Source: an uncultured Clostridium sp. (GTDB lineage Bacteria > Bacillota > Clostridia > Oscillospirales > Acutalibacteraceae). From it: a stretch of DNA of 44,727 nt. Position numbers and translations under genes: made by a program. How positions within the stretch are numbered: the stretch's first letter is position 1; each line of letters starts with the position of its first letter. The notes under the pieces were generated by a model, which did no database searches, had not been told where the DNA came from, and saw only the letters and a program-made list of their open reading frames with translations. Below are positions 8,386-15,357 of this stretch, piece after piece. Location of the stretch: positions 1 through 44,727 of the forward strand of contig CATZNW010000022.1 in NCBI GenBank assembly GCA_958422185.1, given 5' to 3'.

Positions 8386-8414
8386 ATTATATTATAAATT
8401 AAAATTGTTTGCAA
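8386..8414 (-). promoter_or_regulatory. Promoter of the DUF1858-trmK-ispF operon
   Basis: On the minus strand TTGCAA (8409-8414) is followed 17 bp later by TATAAT (8386-8391). The leader to the DUF1858 start is about 97 nt. The -35 hexamer is palindromic and is also the -35 of the divergent DUF4364 promoter. Confidence 0.65.
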
Positions 8415-8437
8415 GTGAGTAAAGATTATGTTAATAT
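8409..8437 (+). promoter_or_regulatory. Promoter of the DUF4364 gene
   Basis: TTGCAA at 8409-8414, a 17-bp spacer and TAATAT at 8432-8437. The transcript would begin near 8444, about 16 nt before the ATG at 8460. It shares its -35 bases with the opposite-strand promoter. Confidence 0.6.
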
Positions 8438-8459
8438 ATTTTTCAAACGAGGTGATTTT

Positions 8460-9041
8460 ATGAGCGAAAAAGAACAGGAAAATTTAAACTTTGACGCTCT
8501 GCCATACGGATCATCAGACGGCGGTCTTCATTCGACCATGGATATATATCTGATGATATGCTATGTTGTTGTAAATTCAAAAGAGCGGCTATCGGACAAA
8601 GTACTGATAGATACAATGGTTGAGGGGGAGTTCGCAAATTATTTTGAAACAACCAACGCTTTGCAGAAGATCAAAGACAAAGGATTCATCGCCGTTAATG
8701 ACCGCGGTTTCCTTGAACCTGCGAACAACTGCGAATATCTTGTTGAGCTTGTTGAAAACGAACTGCCGTATTCCATGCGAAAAAGATGCATTGAACTTGC
8801 GGCAAAACTTGCCGTAAAAGAACTTTTCAGGCAGGAAAATGACGTTGAAATCGCAAAAAAAGGCAACGATTATATCGTTACCATGCATTTCAAGGACTGC
8901 GGCAAGGATTTTATGACCCTGTCGCTTACAATGCCGACCTCCGCGCAGGCAGAAATGATAAAAGAGCAGTTTTATGCCGATCCTGTAAAAATATACAACA
9001 ATCTGATCAGTTCGCTTTTCAGTGAGGACGAAAATAAATAA
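8460..9041 (+). CDS. DUF4364 family protein (winged-helix-like)
   Basis: A 193-residue cytoplasmic protein that fits the DUF4364 family found across Clostridia. The N-terminal half has the look of a winged helix (MDIYLMICYVV, then GEFANYFETTNALQKIKDKGFI), and the C-terminal half is an alpha/beta region with no motif I recognise. The ATG at 8460 follows GAGGTG by 5 nt; a longer in-frame start upstream has no ribosome binding site. The function is not established; a regulatory role is only a guess from the fold. Three in-frame TAA stops lie within 18 nt at the end, inside a short TAAA tandem repeat. Confidence 0.85.
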   Translation: MSEKEQENLNFDALPYGSSDGGLHSTMDIYLMICYVVVNSKERLSDKVLIDTMVEGEFANYFETTNALQKIKDKGFIAVNDRGFLEPANNCEYLVELVENELPYSMRKRCIELAAKLAVKELFRQENDVEIAKKGNDYIVTMHFKDCGKDFMTLSLTMPTSAQAEMIKEQFYADPVKIYNNLISSLFSEDENK

Positions 9042-9062
9042 ATAAATAAATAATAAGAACAG

Positions 9063-9141
9063 AAACCGCCGGTGTTTTGATATGCATCTACGAACGTATC
9101 CAGCTTTGGGGTGCACACCATGTTACACACGGCGGTTTTTT
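9063..9141. terminator. Long-loop structured element between convergent genes
   Basis: AAACCGCCGGTGT (9063-9075) can pair with ACACACGGCGGTTT (9125 onward, one bulge). On the plus strand a run of six T follows, so it would terminate the DUF4364 transcript. The reverse direction, toward tam, has a weaker T-rich tail. The roughly 50-nt loop is long for a plain terminator and holds a second possible stem, GATATG (9079-9084) with CGTATC (9095-9100). It could be a terminator, a small structured RNA, or the remnant of a mobile repeat. Confidence 0.6.
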
Positions 9142-9147
9142 AATACA

Positions 9148-9906
9148 TTATTTATACGCAACAAAGAATAACCTGCGGAATCTGAAAATTATATCGCCGT
9201 TTTCCGTATATGGATATACCGTTTTTGCTTTTTCAAGAATCTCATTTTCAAATTTTAGTTTATCTTCATCCGTCAATACTTCAAGATAAGGGCGCAAACG
9301 GGTAGCCCGTACCCATTCTATCAATTGCAAATGCGTTTTCATCTTATGATAATACACCGTTTCCCATATATCGAATCTTTCTGAACAGCGGCTTAAAATA
9401 TCGTAATACTCGTCCGGCTTAAGAATATCATTTTTTTCAAAGTAAACGCTGCCAAAATCCCATTCGGAATGGCGGACAACATCAGAAATGATTTGATAGA
9501 GCGGTTCTTCCCCATTCATGGGCATCTGAACAGCAAGCGCGCCTCCCTGATTCAGTCTGTCAAAAAGAAAAGGAATGAGCCGCTGATGATCACGCACCCA
9601 CTGGAGACAGGCATTTGAAAATATCAGATCATAATTTCCGGTGATGTCCTGCACAGAGCACAACTCAAAATTCATTTTCGGGTATTGTGATCTGGCTTTT
9701 GAGATCATATTTTCTGAATTATCAAAGCCGGTAATTGCAGCGCCGGGAAAAACCGACTGTAAAACAGCTGTACTGTTCCCCGGCCCGCAGCCAAGATCAG
9801 CAACCGTTTTCGGCCGCATCATCTGCACTCTGTTTGCAAGGTCAACACACGGCTGCGTACGCTCATTTTCAAATTTCAAATAATGGTTTGCATTCCATTC
9901 GCTCAT
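9148..9906 (-). CDS. tam: Trans-aconitate 2-methyltransferase
   Basis: Tam methylates trans-aconitate, a by-product of the citrate cycle that inhibits aconitase, using S-adenosylmethionine. The 252-residue protein is of normal length, with the SAM-binding motif VADLGCGPGNST (about residues 35-46), GFDNSENMI as the second SAM motif, and the family's SNACLQWVRDH. Its ATG overlaps the stop of the upstream flavoprotein gene by 4 bp (ATGA), so the two are coupled. Other class I methyltransferases of this shape exist, so the substrate is inferred from similarity. Confidence 0.85.
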   Translation of the reverse strand: MSEWNANHYLKFENERTQPCVDLANRVQMMRPKTVADLGCGPGNSTAVLQSVFPGAAITGFDNSENMISKARSQYPKMNFELCSVQDITGNYDLIFSNACLQWVRDHQRLIPFLFDRLNQGGALAVQMPMNGEEPLYQIISDVVRHSEWDFGSVYFEKNDILKPDEYYDILSRCSERFDIWETVYYHKMKTHLQLIEWVRATRLRPYLEVLTDEDKLKFENEILEKAKTVYPYTENGDIIFRFRRLFFVAYK

Positions 9907-10493
9907 AATCTATCTCCTTTACAATAATGATTTAACGATTCCCCAAATGCATTGATTTCTTCCATCTTGCTTTTCTGCATCGTTAGCAGATCATTGAGAG
10001 AGTCTGTATTGGTAATCGAAAATCGTTTTAACGGAGTAATTCCCATATGTCCGTAGTAGTGCTCAATAAAATCGAGTATGATTTCATTTTCTTTTTCGGA
10101 TTTACCAGCTCTGACAGCAATAGAAACACCGAATATTTCTTTTTTATTTTTTACAATACGGTTTGAATTTGTGTTGCCGAAAGGCGTGTTTCTGTCAAAG
10201 AAAGTTTTTAACTGTCCGGGAACGTCAGCCCAATATGAAGGCGAAGCAATAACAACTATATCCGAATCAAGAACTTTCTTCACCAGATTCAAAACTCCGT
10301 CATTTTGAACGCAGATTCCGTTTTTATAACATTTTTTACAGCCACGGCAATAATGGATATCCACATCGGAAATATATATCTTTTCCACTGTATTACTTTC
10401 TGTTTTGAAACCATTTATAAAAGAATCAATGATATGAGAACAACTGCCGTTTTTGCGCGGACTGGCACAAATGCATAATGCTTTCGCTTTCAT
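9903..10493 (-). CDS. NADPH-dependent FMN reductase / iron-sulfur flavoprotein family
   Basis: A 196-residue flavodoxin-fold protein. The N-terminus carries the FMN phosphate loop CASPRKNGSCSH. Next comes a cysteine cluster CRGCKKCYKNGIC, typical of the iron-sulfur flavoprotein (Isf) group, then ASPSYWADVPGQLKTFFDR, the flavin-contacting loop of this family. It probably carries out flavin-dependent electron transfer or quinone/metal reduction in the cytoplasm. The ATG at 10493 follows TAGGAG by 6 nt; a longer in-frame start is unsupported. It overlaps tam by 4 bp. I see no promoter of its own, so read-through past the 10512 hairpin is possible. Confidence 0.85.
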   Translation of the reverse strand: MKAKALCICASPRKNGSCSHIIDSFINGFKTESNTVEKIYISDVDIHYCRGCKKCYKNGICVQNDGVLNLVKKVLDSDIVVIASPSYWADVPGQLKTFFDRNTPFGNTNSNRIVKNKKEIFGVSIAVRAGKSEKENEIILDFIEHYYGHMGITPLKRFSITNTDSLNDLLTMQKSKMEEINAFGESLNHYCKGDRL

Positions 10494-10511
10494 AGGATCT
10501 CCTAACAACAA

Positions 10512-10534
10512 GACCCGCCGATGAACGGCGGGTC
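10512..10534 (-). terminator. Hairpin after ispH/rpsA, leader of the flavoprotein gene
   Basis: GACCCGCCG and CGGCGGGTC form a 9-bp perfect stem with a 5-nt loop, 7 nt beyond the ispH/rpsA stop. The tail on the minus strand (TTGTTGTT) is only moderately T-rich, and the ribosome binding site of the next gene follows at once. It may therefore be a leaky terminator or an attenuator. Confidence 0.6.
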
Positions 10535-10541
10535 CAAAATT

Positions 10542-12740
10542 TTATTCTTCTGCTGCAGTTTCTTCCGGGGCTGCATCGCCAGCGGCCTCTTCAGCAGTAT
10601 CTTCTGCCGGAGTTTCTGAGGTCTCCTCTGCCGGCACATCGGCGGGCGCCTCATCGGTTACAACCTCTTCAGAAGTTTCCTCTTCAGGAGCCTCCTGTTC
10701 TTCGTCGTCAGACTGGAGCGCAGGAATAAACGCTTCCGGTCTTTCCGTAAGCTGTTTCATGGAGAGGCTTACTCTCTTCTTATCAAAATCAATATTTGTA
10801 ATAAGAACATCTACCTCATCACCGACTTTAAGAACGTCAGCAGGCGTTTTGATCCTGTTCCAGCTGATCTCGCTGATGTGGATAAGACCCTCAATACCGG
10901 GAACAACTGTTGCAAAAGCGCCGAAAGAAGTAACGCCTACGATCTTTGCGTTCTTGACAACGGTATCCACAGGATAATCTCTTTTGAGGATCTCCCAAGG
11001 ATTGTCCTCCACTTTCTTAAAGCCGAGAGAAATCTTTTTCTTCTCCTGATCAAGGGCTTTTATATAAACTTCTACTTGATCGCCTACGTTTACTACCTCA
11101 GAAGGATGCTTGATGCGGGTCCATGAAAGTTCGCTGATATGGATCATTCCGTCAATTCCGCCGATATCAACAAAAGCCCCGTAATTGGTAAGGGATTTAA
11201 CTATACCAGTAAGTTTCATTCCCTCTTCAAGCTTTGCCCAGGCCTCTTCGCGCGCTTTTTTCCTCTCTTCATTAAGAACTGCACGGATGGAGCCGACTGC
11301 ACGTCTTCTCTGCTCATTTATATCAATGATCTTAAATCTGGCAGTAGTGCCTTTAAGAATATTGATATCCTCATTCTTGGGAACGCCTGAAAGCGACGCA
11401 GGAATAAATACCCTTGTACCCTTAACGGTTGCAAGCACGCCGCCGCGTACAACGGCGGTTATGTAACCCTCAAGAATCTCGTCATTTTCTTTTGCCTTAA
11501 CGATATCCTCCCAGCCCTTAAAGCTGTCCGTAAGCTTCTTTGAGAGCTTGAGCACACCGTCCTGATCGTTAGTTTTAAGAATTACAAGGTCAAGCACATC
11601 GCCCTTTGAGACGATATCCTCACACTTTTCAAACGGCTCGGCAGAAAGATCTTCACGGGCGATAACGCCGGTCTGCTTTCTTCCGGGAACGTCAACAAAC
11701 ACCTCGGTAGGCGTAATGTTTTCAACAACACCTTTTACTACTTTACCGGTGTCGTTTTCGCTGAAAGACTGTTCGAGCATCTCTGCGAAGGTTTCACCAT
11801 CAGCAGATGCATCGACAGCAGCCTTAACGGCTTTATCAGCGGCTTCTGCTGTCTCCGCAACAGTTTGTGTTGCTTCAACTTCCTTTTCTTTGATTTCTTC
11901 GGACATGGTTTTTAGTACCTCCTTGATAATTACCGAGGGTGTAGAGGCCCCGGCAGTAACTCCAACTACATTGAAACGCGAAAAATCCATATCGGCAAGC
12001 TCCGCAGCAGTCTCTATCAAGAAAGTGGGTGCATATTCCGAACAAACGTCTTTCAATTTGCAAGTATTGGATGAATGGCGACCTCCGATAACCAGCATGG
12101 CATCGCACTGTTTGGCAAGAGCAAGCGCCTCTGCCTGCCTTTCGGACGTTGCACTGCATATTGTATCAAAAATTTTGCAGTTTGTACATACCTTTTTAAG
12201 AATTTTCTCGCATTTTTTCCATTCTTCCGTGCTGAAAGTGGTCTGTGAAACGCAAATCACCGATTTTTGGGCGGAAGCACTGTATTTTTCTATGATAGCA
12301 GACAGTTCCTCACAGTTTTTAAACACATATGCGTCCCCAACACAGAAAGAGCGTATGCCCTTCACCTCCGGATGATCCGAATCCCCGGCGATCAGCGTTA
12401 TCGTGCCGGGCTCCGCCTCGCTTACTATCCTGTGTATCTTAAGTACGAACGGACAGGTTGCGTCAATATACGCCAAACCGAGGGAGCCGATCCTTTCAAG
12501 GGTCTCCTTTTCGATTCCGTGGGTACGAATAACAATCTTATAATCGCTTTTGCACTCATCAGGAAAAGCGATATCCCTTACTCCTTTTGATTTCAGATCC
12601 TCAACGAGCTGCTGATTATGTATGATAGGGCCTAGAGTGCAGACCTTTTCGCCGTCATCAACCAGTTTGTAAACAAGATTGACCGCTCTGTTTACGCCGA
12701 AACAAAATCCGGCCGTTTTGGCAAGTCTAATTTCTTTCAT
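10542..12740 (-). CDS. ispH: IspH (HMBPP reductase) fused to ribosomal protein S1
   Basis: Residues 1-278 are a complete IspH, the [4Fe-4S] enzyme making IPP and DMAPP at the end of the MEP pathway, with cluster cysteines C13, C96 and C195 and the GFCFG, HNQ, SDHPEV and SQTTFS motifs. Residues 279-325 form an acidic, Ala/Glu-rich linker. Four S1 RNA-binding domains follow (about 330-400, 420-485, 505-575, 590-662), the last two with IHISE motifs, then an acidic Glu/Ala tail of about 60 residues. This fusion is known in Clostridia. An in-frame ATG at residue 279 has a strong ribosome binding site upstream. The gene start overlaps plsC by 14 bp. Confidence 0.95.
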   Translation of the reverse strand: MKEIRLAKTAGFCFGVNRAVNLVYKLVDDGEKVCTLGPIIHNQQLVEDLKSKGVRDIAFPDECKSDYKIVIRTHGIEKETLERIGSLGLAYIDATCPFVLKIHRIVSEAEPGTITLIAGDSDHPEVKGIRSFCVGDAYVFKNCEELSAIIEKYSASAQKSVICVSQTTFSTEEWKKCEKILKKVCTNCKIFDTICSATSERQAEALALAKQCDAMLVIGGRHSSNTCKLKDVCSEYAPTFLIETAAELADMDFSRFNVVGVTAGASTPSVIIKEVLKTMSEEIKEKEVEATQTVAETAEAADKAVKAAVDASADGETFAEMLEQSFSENDTGKVVKGVVENITPTEVFVDVPGRKQTGVIAREDLSAEPFEKCEDIVSKGDVLDLVILKTNDQDGVLKLSKKLTDSFKGWEDIVKAKENDEILEGYITAVVRGGVLATVKGTRVFIPASLSGVPKNEDINILKGTTARFKIIDINEQRRRAVGSIRAVLNEERKKAREEAWAKLEEGMKLTGIVKSLTNYGAFVDIGGIDGMIHISELSWTRIKHPSEVVNVGDQVEVYIKALDQEKKKISLGFKKVEDNPWEILKRDYPVDTVVKNAKIVGVTSFGAFATVVPGIEGLIHISEISWNRIKTPADVLKVGDEVDVLITNIDFDKKRVSLSMKQLTERPEAFIPALQSDDEEQEAPEEETSEEVVTDEAPADVPAEETSETPAEDTAEEAAGDAAPEETAAEE
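11904..11924 (-). promoter_or_regulatory. Internal ribosome binding site and ATG for free S1 protein
   Basis: At the IspH-S1 boundary the minus strand reads AAGGAGGT, ten bases, then ATG (residue 279 of the fusion, in frame). Initiation here would give a 454-residue S1 protein without IspH. The spacing is slightly long, and the purine stretch also encodes Lys-Glu-Val in the IspH C-terminus, so chance cannot be excluded. Confidence 0.5.
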
Positions 12741-13389
12741 TATGTTCAGCCTCCCACAATTCGGTAATTTTATCCATTACCGTGTTTGCGGCATTTTTAA
12801 TATCATGCGGGTGGATATCATCTTTATTTAACCCCATATCTTCAAGGGAGAGTATTTTGCCGTATGAAATAACCACCTTTTTTCCTGCTTTGATCGGGCC
12901 GTTGCAGTAAATCGCCACAGGCAGGACAGACGCGCTTGTTGCCTTTGCGATTACCGCTACTCCGGATTTTGCCTTTTGCGGCACACCGTTTTTGTCCTTT
13001 ATTCTCTTGCCCTCCGGACAGATCGCCATCACATGTCCCTCTTCAATGATCTTTTCTCCGTATTCGATAGCGGAATTATCGCCCTTTCCCCTTTTGACGG
13101 GAAATCCGTAAAGATGTTTTATGACCCATCCGACAACGGGATTTTTAAACAGTTCCACCTTTGCCATAAAATGTAGCGGCGGCACCTGTTTGGGCATGGA
13201 AACGAATACGGGATCAAAAGCGGAGGTATGATTTATCGCAACTATGTATCTTCCGTCCGACTCGGACGGAACGTTTTCAAGTCCCTTAAACTCCAGTTTA
13301 TAGATCATTCTGAAAACGGGTCCGAAAACTTTTTTTACAAAACCGTAAAATTTATAATGTTTAACTTCACTGTAATCAAAACTAACCAT
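12727..13389 (-). CDS. plsC: 1-acyl-sn-glycerol-3-phosphate acyltransferase
   Basis: PlsC acylates lysophosphatidic acid to phosphatidic acid at the inner face of the membrane. The 220-residue protein has the catalytic HX4D motif NHTSAFDP (H54, D59), a substrate-binding CPEGKR motif (E126, G127) and a hydrophobic segment at about residues 84-95. The length is normal for a short PlsC. AAGGAG lies 7 nt before the ATG at 13389, inside the end of cmk, which it overlaps by 8 bp. The order cmk-plsC-ispH/rpsA is a conserved clostridial arrangement. Confidence 0.93.
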   Translation of the reverse strand: MVSFDYSEVKHYKFYGFVKKVFGPVFRMIYKLEFKGLENVPSESDGRYIVAINHTSAFDPVFVSMPKQVPPLHFMAKVELFKNPVVGWVIKHLYGFPVKRGKGDNSAIEYGEKIIEEGHVMAICPEGKRIKDKNGVPQKAKSGVAVIAKATSASVLPVAIYCNGPIKAGKKVVISYGKILSLEDMGLNKDDIHPHDIKNAANTVMDKITELWEAEHNERN

Positions 13390-14071
13390 TGATCTTCTCC
13401 TTTATAATAGAAACCACCATCTCTATGCTTTCCGGTAGCGCCTTGCCTGTTGTATCCGCCATAACGGATTGAGCGGTCGGCTTCAGAGGAGCGATCTTAC
13501 GGTGGCTGTCCTGATAATCACGGTCATTAACGTCCTTTAACACGTCCTCATATTTAACATTTTCGCCTTTTTCAAGGAGCTCCTTATATCTTCTTTGAGC
13601 TCTGCATTCCGGAGAGGCAAAAAGAAATATTTTTACATCCGCATCCGGCAGAACGACGGTTCCAATATCCCTGCCGTCCATGATAACGTTATTTTCCCGC
13701 GCTATGGAACGCTGAAGTTCAAGCAGGAATTCCCTTACCGCAGGGATCTGTGACACGCCGGACGCCGCCATGGATATTTCGGGCGTACGGATAAGCAAAG
13801 ACACGTCCTCGCCGTTCAAATACACTCTCTGCTCACCGTTTTCGTCAAATCCGAGCTCCACGGTAACAGAAGAAAGCATATCCGTAATCTTTTTCTCATC
13901 CCCAAGCACCGCTGTTCTTTGTGCCGCAAGAGCCACTGTTCTGTAAAGCGCGCCCGTATCAACATAAATATAACCGAGCTCTTTTGCCGCGCCGCGCGCA
14001 ACGGTGCTTTTTCCCGCTCCGGCGGGTCCGTCTATGGCAACATTAACCAATTCAAAACAACCTTTCTTCAT
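13382..14071 (-). CDS. cmk: Cytidylate kinase
   Basis: Cmk phosphorylates CMP and dCMP to the diphosphates in the cytoplasm. The Walker A loop is GPAGAGKST (residues 15-23). It is followed by YVDTGALYRTVAL, the typical NMP-binding segment, and DGRDIGTVV, the family signature. The 229-residue length is normal. The ATG at 14071 follows the stop of the upstream flavoprotein directly (TAA-ATG), with GGAGAG 9 nt upstream. A TTG seven codons later is a possible but weaker start. Most Cmk proteins begin close to the first strand, so a few extra N-terminal residues are present here. Confidence 0.96.
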   Translation of the reverse strand: MKKGCFELVNVAIDGPAGAGKSTVARGAAKELGYIYVDTGALYRTVALAAQRTAVLGDEKKITDMLSSVTVELGFDENGEQRVYLNGEDVSLLIRTPEISMAASGVSQIPAVREFLLELQRSIARENNVIMDGRDIGTVVLPDADVKIFLFASPECRAQRRYKELLEKGENVKYEDVLKDVNDRDYQDSHRKIAPLKPTAQSVMADTTGKALPESIEMVVSIIKEKING

Positions 14072-15295
14072 TTACATATTCTCTCCGCATAACTTACCTG
14101 TGGAAAAAGCGATCTGCAGATTGAAACCGCCGGTATAGGCGTCCACATCCATGATTTCCCCGGCAAAATAGAGATTATCTATTATTCTGGAACGCATCGT
14201 TTTGGGATCAATCTCCTTAACGTTTATGCCGCCCCTTGTTATTATTGCGGAATCGATAGAATAAAATCCCGAAATGCTGACTTCCAGATTTTTCAGCAGA
14301 TAAACAAGCGCTTTTCTTTCCTCACGCGTTATTTCATTGACCTTTTTATGCCGCTCCACTCCCCACAGATCAACGGCAGCGGGAATCAGTTTTTTCGGCA
14401 AAAGCTTTGTAAGGGCGTTTATGATATCCTTATTTTTGAATTCCGCGAAATCACGCTGTATTCTTTTATCAAGCGTTTCATCATCTAAAGCAGGTTTCAG
14501 ATCTATAACTATTTTATAGTCCCCGTTTTCCGGTTCCTCCATATGGCTGGACGCAGAAAGAATAACCGGTCCGCTCAGGCCGTAATGGGTAAACAGCATC
14601 TCGCCGAAATCGGAATATACCGATTTTCCGTTTTTTACCAGCTTTATCGCGACATTTCTAAGGCTCAGGCCCTGAAGAACAGGCACAAAATCATCATTGC
14701 TTTTAAGGGGCACCAGAGCGGGTGTGATCCTGGTAACGGAATGTCCTGCGCTCTCTGCAAGAATATAACCGTCTCCCGTAGAGCCTGTGGCAGGGTAACT
14801 CTTGCCGCCGGTGCAAAGCGCAACGCTGTCACACTCTATTATACTGCCGTCAGATAAAATCACGGCTCTTATCCTCTTATCTTCAAACCGGAATGCCTCC
14901 GCGGCCGCGTGCAGTATTTTTACGCCGTTATCCTTTGCATTCCTGATCAGAGCATTTGAAATATCCTTTGCTTTATCCGACACCGGGAAAACGCGGTTTC
15001 CTCTTTCTGTTTTGAGCGGAACACCAAGATCCTCAAAAAAAGACATGGTATCATACGGCATAAAAGAGGAAAAAGCCGAATAAAGAAAACGCGGATTTCT
15101 GGGAACGTTCGATATCAGATCGGAAAGCTCAAAACAGGCATTGGTAACATTGCACCGTCCTTTTCCAGTAATGGAAATCTTTTTGCCGCAGACAGGCATT
15201 TTTTCAACAATAACTGTATCTTTACCGCGCGCGGCACAGGCTGCCGCTGCCATGAGGCCGGCCGCACCGCCGCCTATAATCACTGATTTAGCCAT
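14072..15295 (-). CDS. HI0933-like NAD(P)/FAD-dependent oxidoreductase
   Basis: A 407-residue flavoprotein of the HI0933/YhiN/BaiN group. It has an N-terminal dinucleotide-binding loop IIGGGAAGLMAA (about residues 6-17), the family signature GKGRCNVTN near residues 45-53, CTGGKSYPATGSTGDGY in the middle, and a C-terminal GGINVKEIDPKTM plus GEIMDVDAYTGGFNLQ. BaiN of C. scindens was proposed to act in bile acid dehydroxylation, but most members are housekeeping proteins of unknown substrate. I chose the ATG at 15295; a TTG three codons earlier is in frame. It heads the operon with cmk, plsC and ispH/rpsA. Confidence 0.9.
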   Translation of the reverse strand: MAKSVIIGGGAAGLMAAAACAARGKDTVIVEKMPVCGKKISITGKGRCNVTNACFELSDLISNVPRNPRFLYSAFSSFMPYDTMSFFEDLGVPLKTERGNRVFPVSDKAKDISNALIRNAKDNGVKILHAAAEAFRFEDKRIRAVILSDGSIIECDSVALCTGGKSYPATGSTGDGYILAESAGHSVTRITPALVPLKSNDDFVPVLQGLSLRNVAIKLVKNGKSVYSDFGEMLFTHYGLSGPVILSASSHMEEPENGDYKIVIDLKPALDDETLDKRIQRDFAEFKNKDIINALTKLLPKKLIPAAVDLWGVERHKKVNEITREERKALVYLLKNLEVSISGFYSIDSAIITRGGINVKEIDPKTMRSRIIDNLYFAGEIMDVDAYTGGFNLQIAFSTGKLCGENM

Positions 15296-15328
15296 AATTC
15301 CCAACTTTTATCTATAAAATACCCGTTT

Positions 15329-15357
15329 ATTATAATTTAATCGGCCAGGCTTGTCAA
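15329..15357 (-). promoter_or_regulatory. Consensus promoter of the flavoprotein-cmk-plsC-ispH operon
   Basis: On the minus strand TTGACA, 17 bp, TATAAT: both hexamers match consensus exactly. The -35 box and most of the spacer lie inside the last codons of the ABC-F gene, whose stop is at 15337-15339. Transcription would begin near 15322, about 27 nt before the ATG. Confidence 0.85.

Noticed and set aside
9031..9056. TAAA tandem repeat at the end of the DUF4364 gene
   Set aside because: Only about four copies; it produces tandem stop codons but is too short to call a functional repeat.
9063..9141. Complete insertion sequence or MITE
   Set aside because: There is no transposase, no clear target-site duplication, and only one copy in the window; it is kept only as a structured element of uncertain origin.
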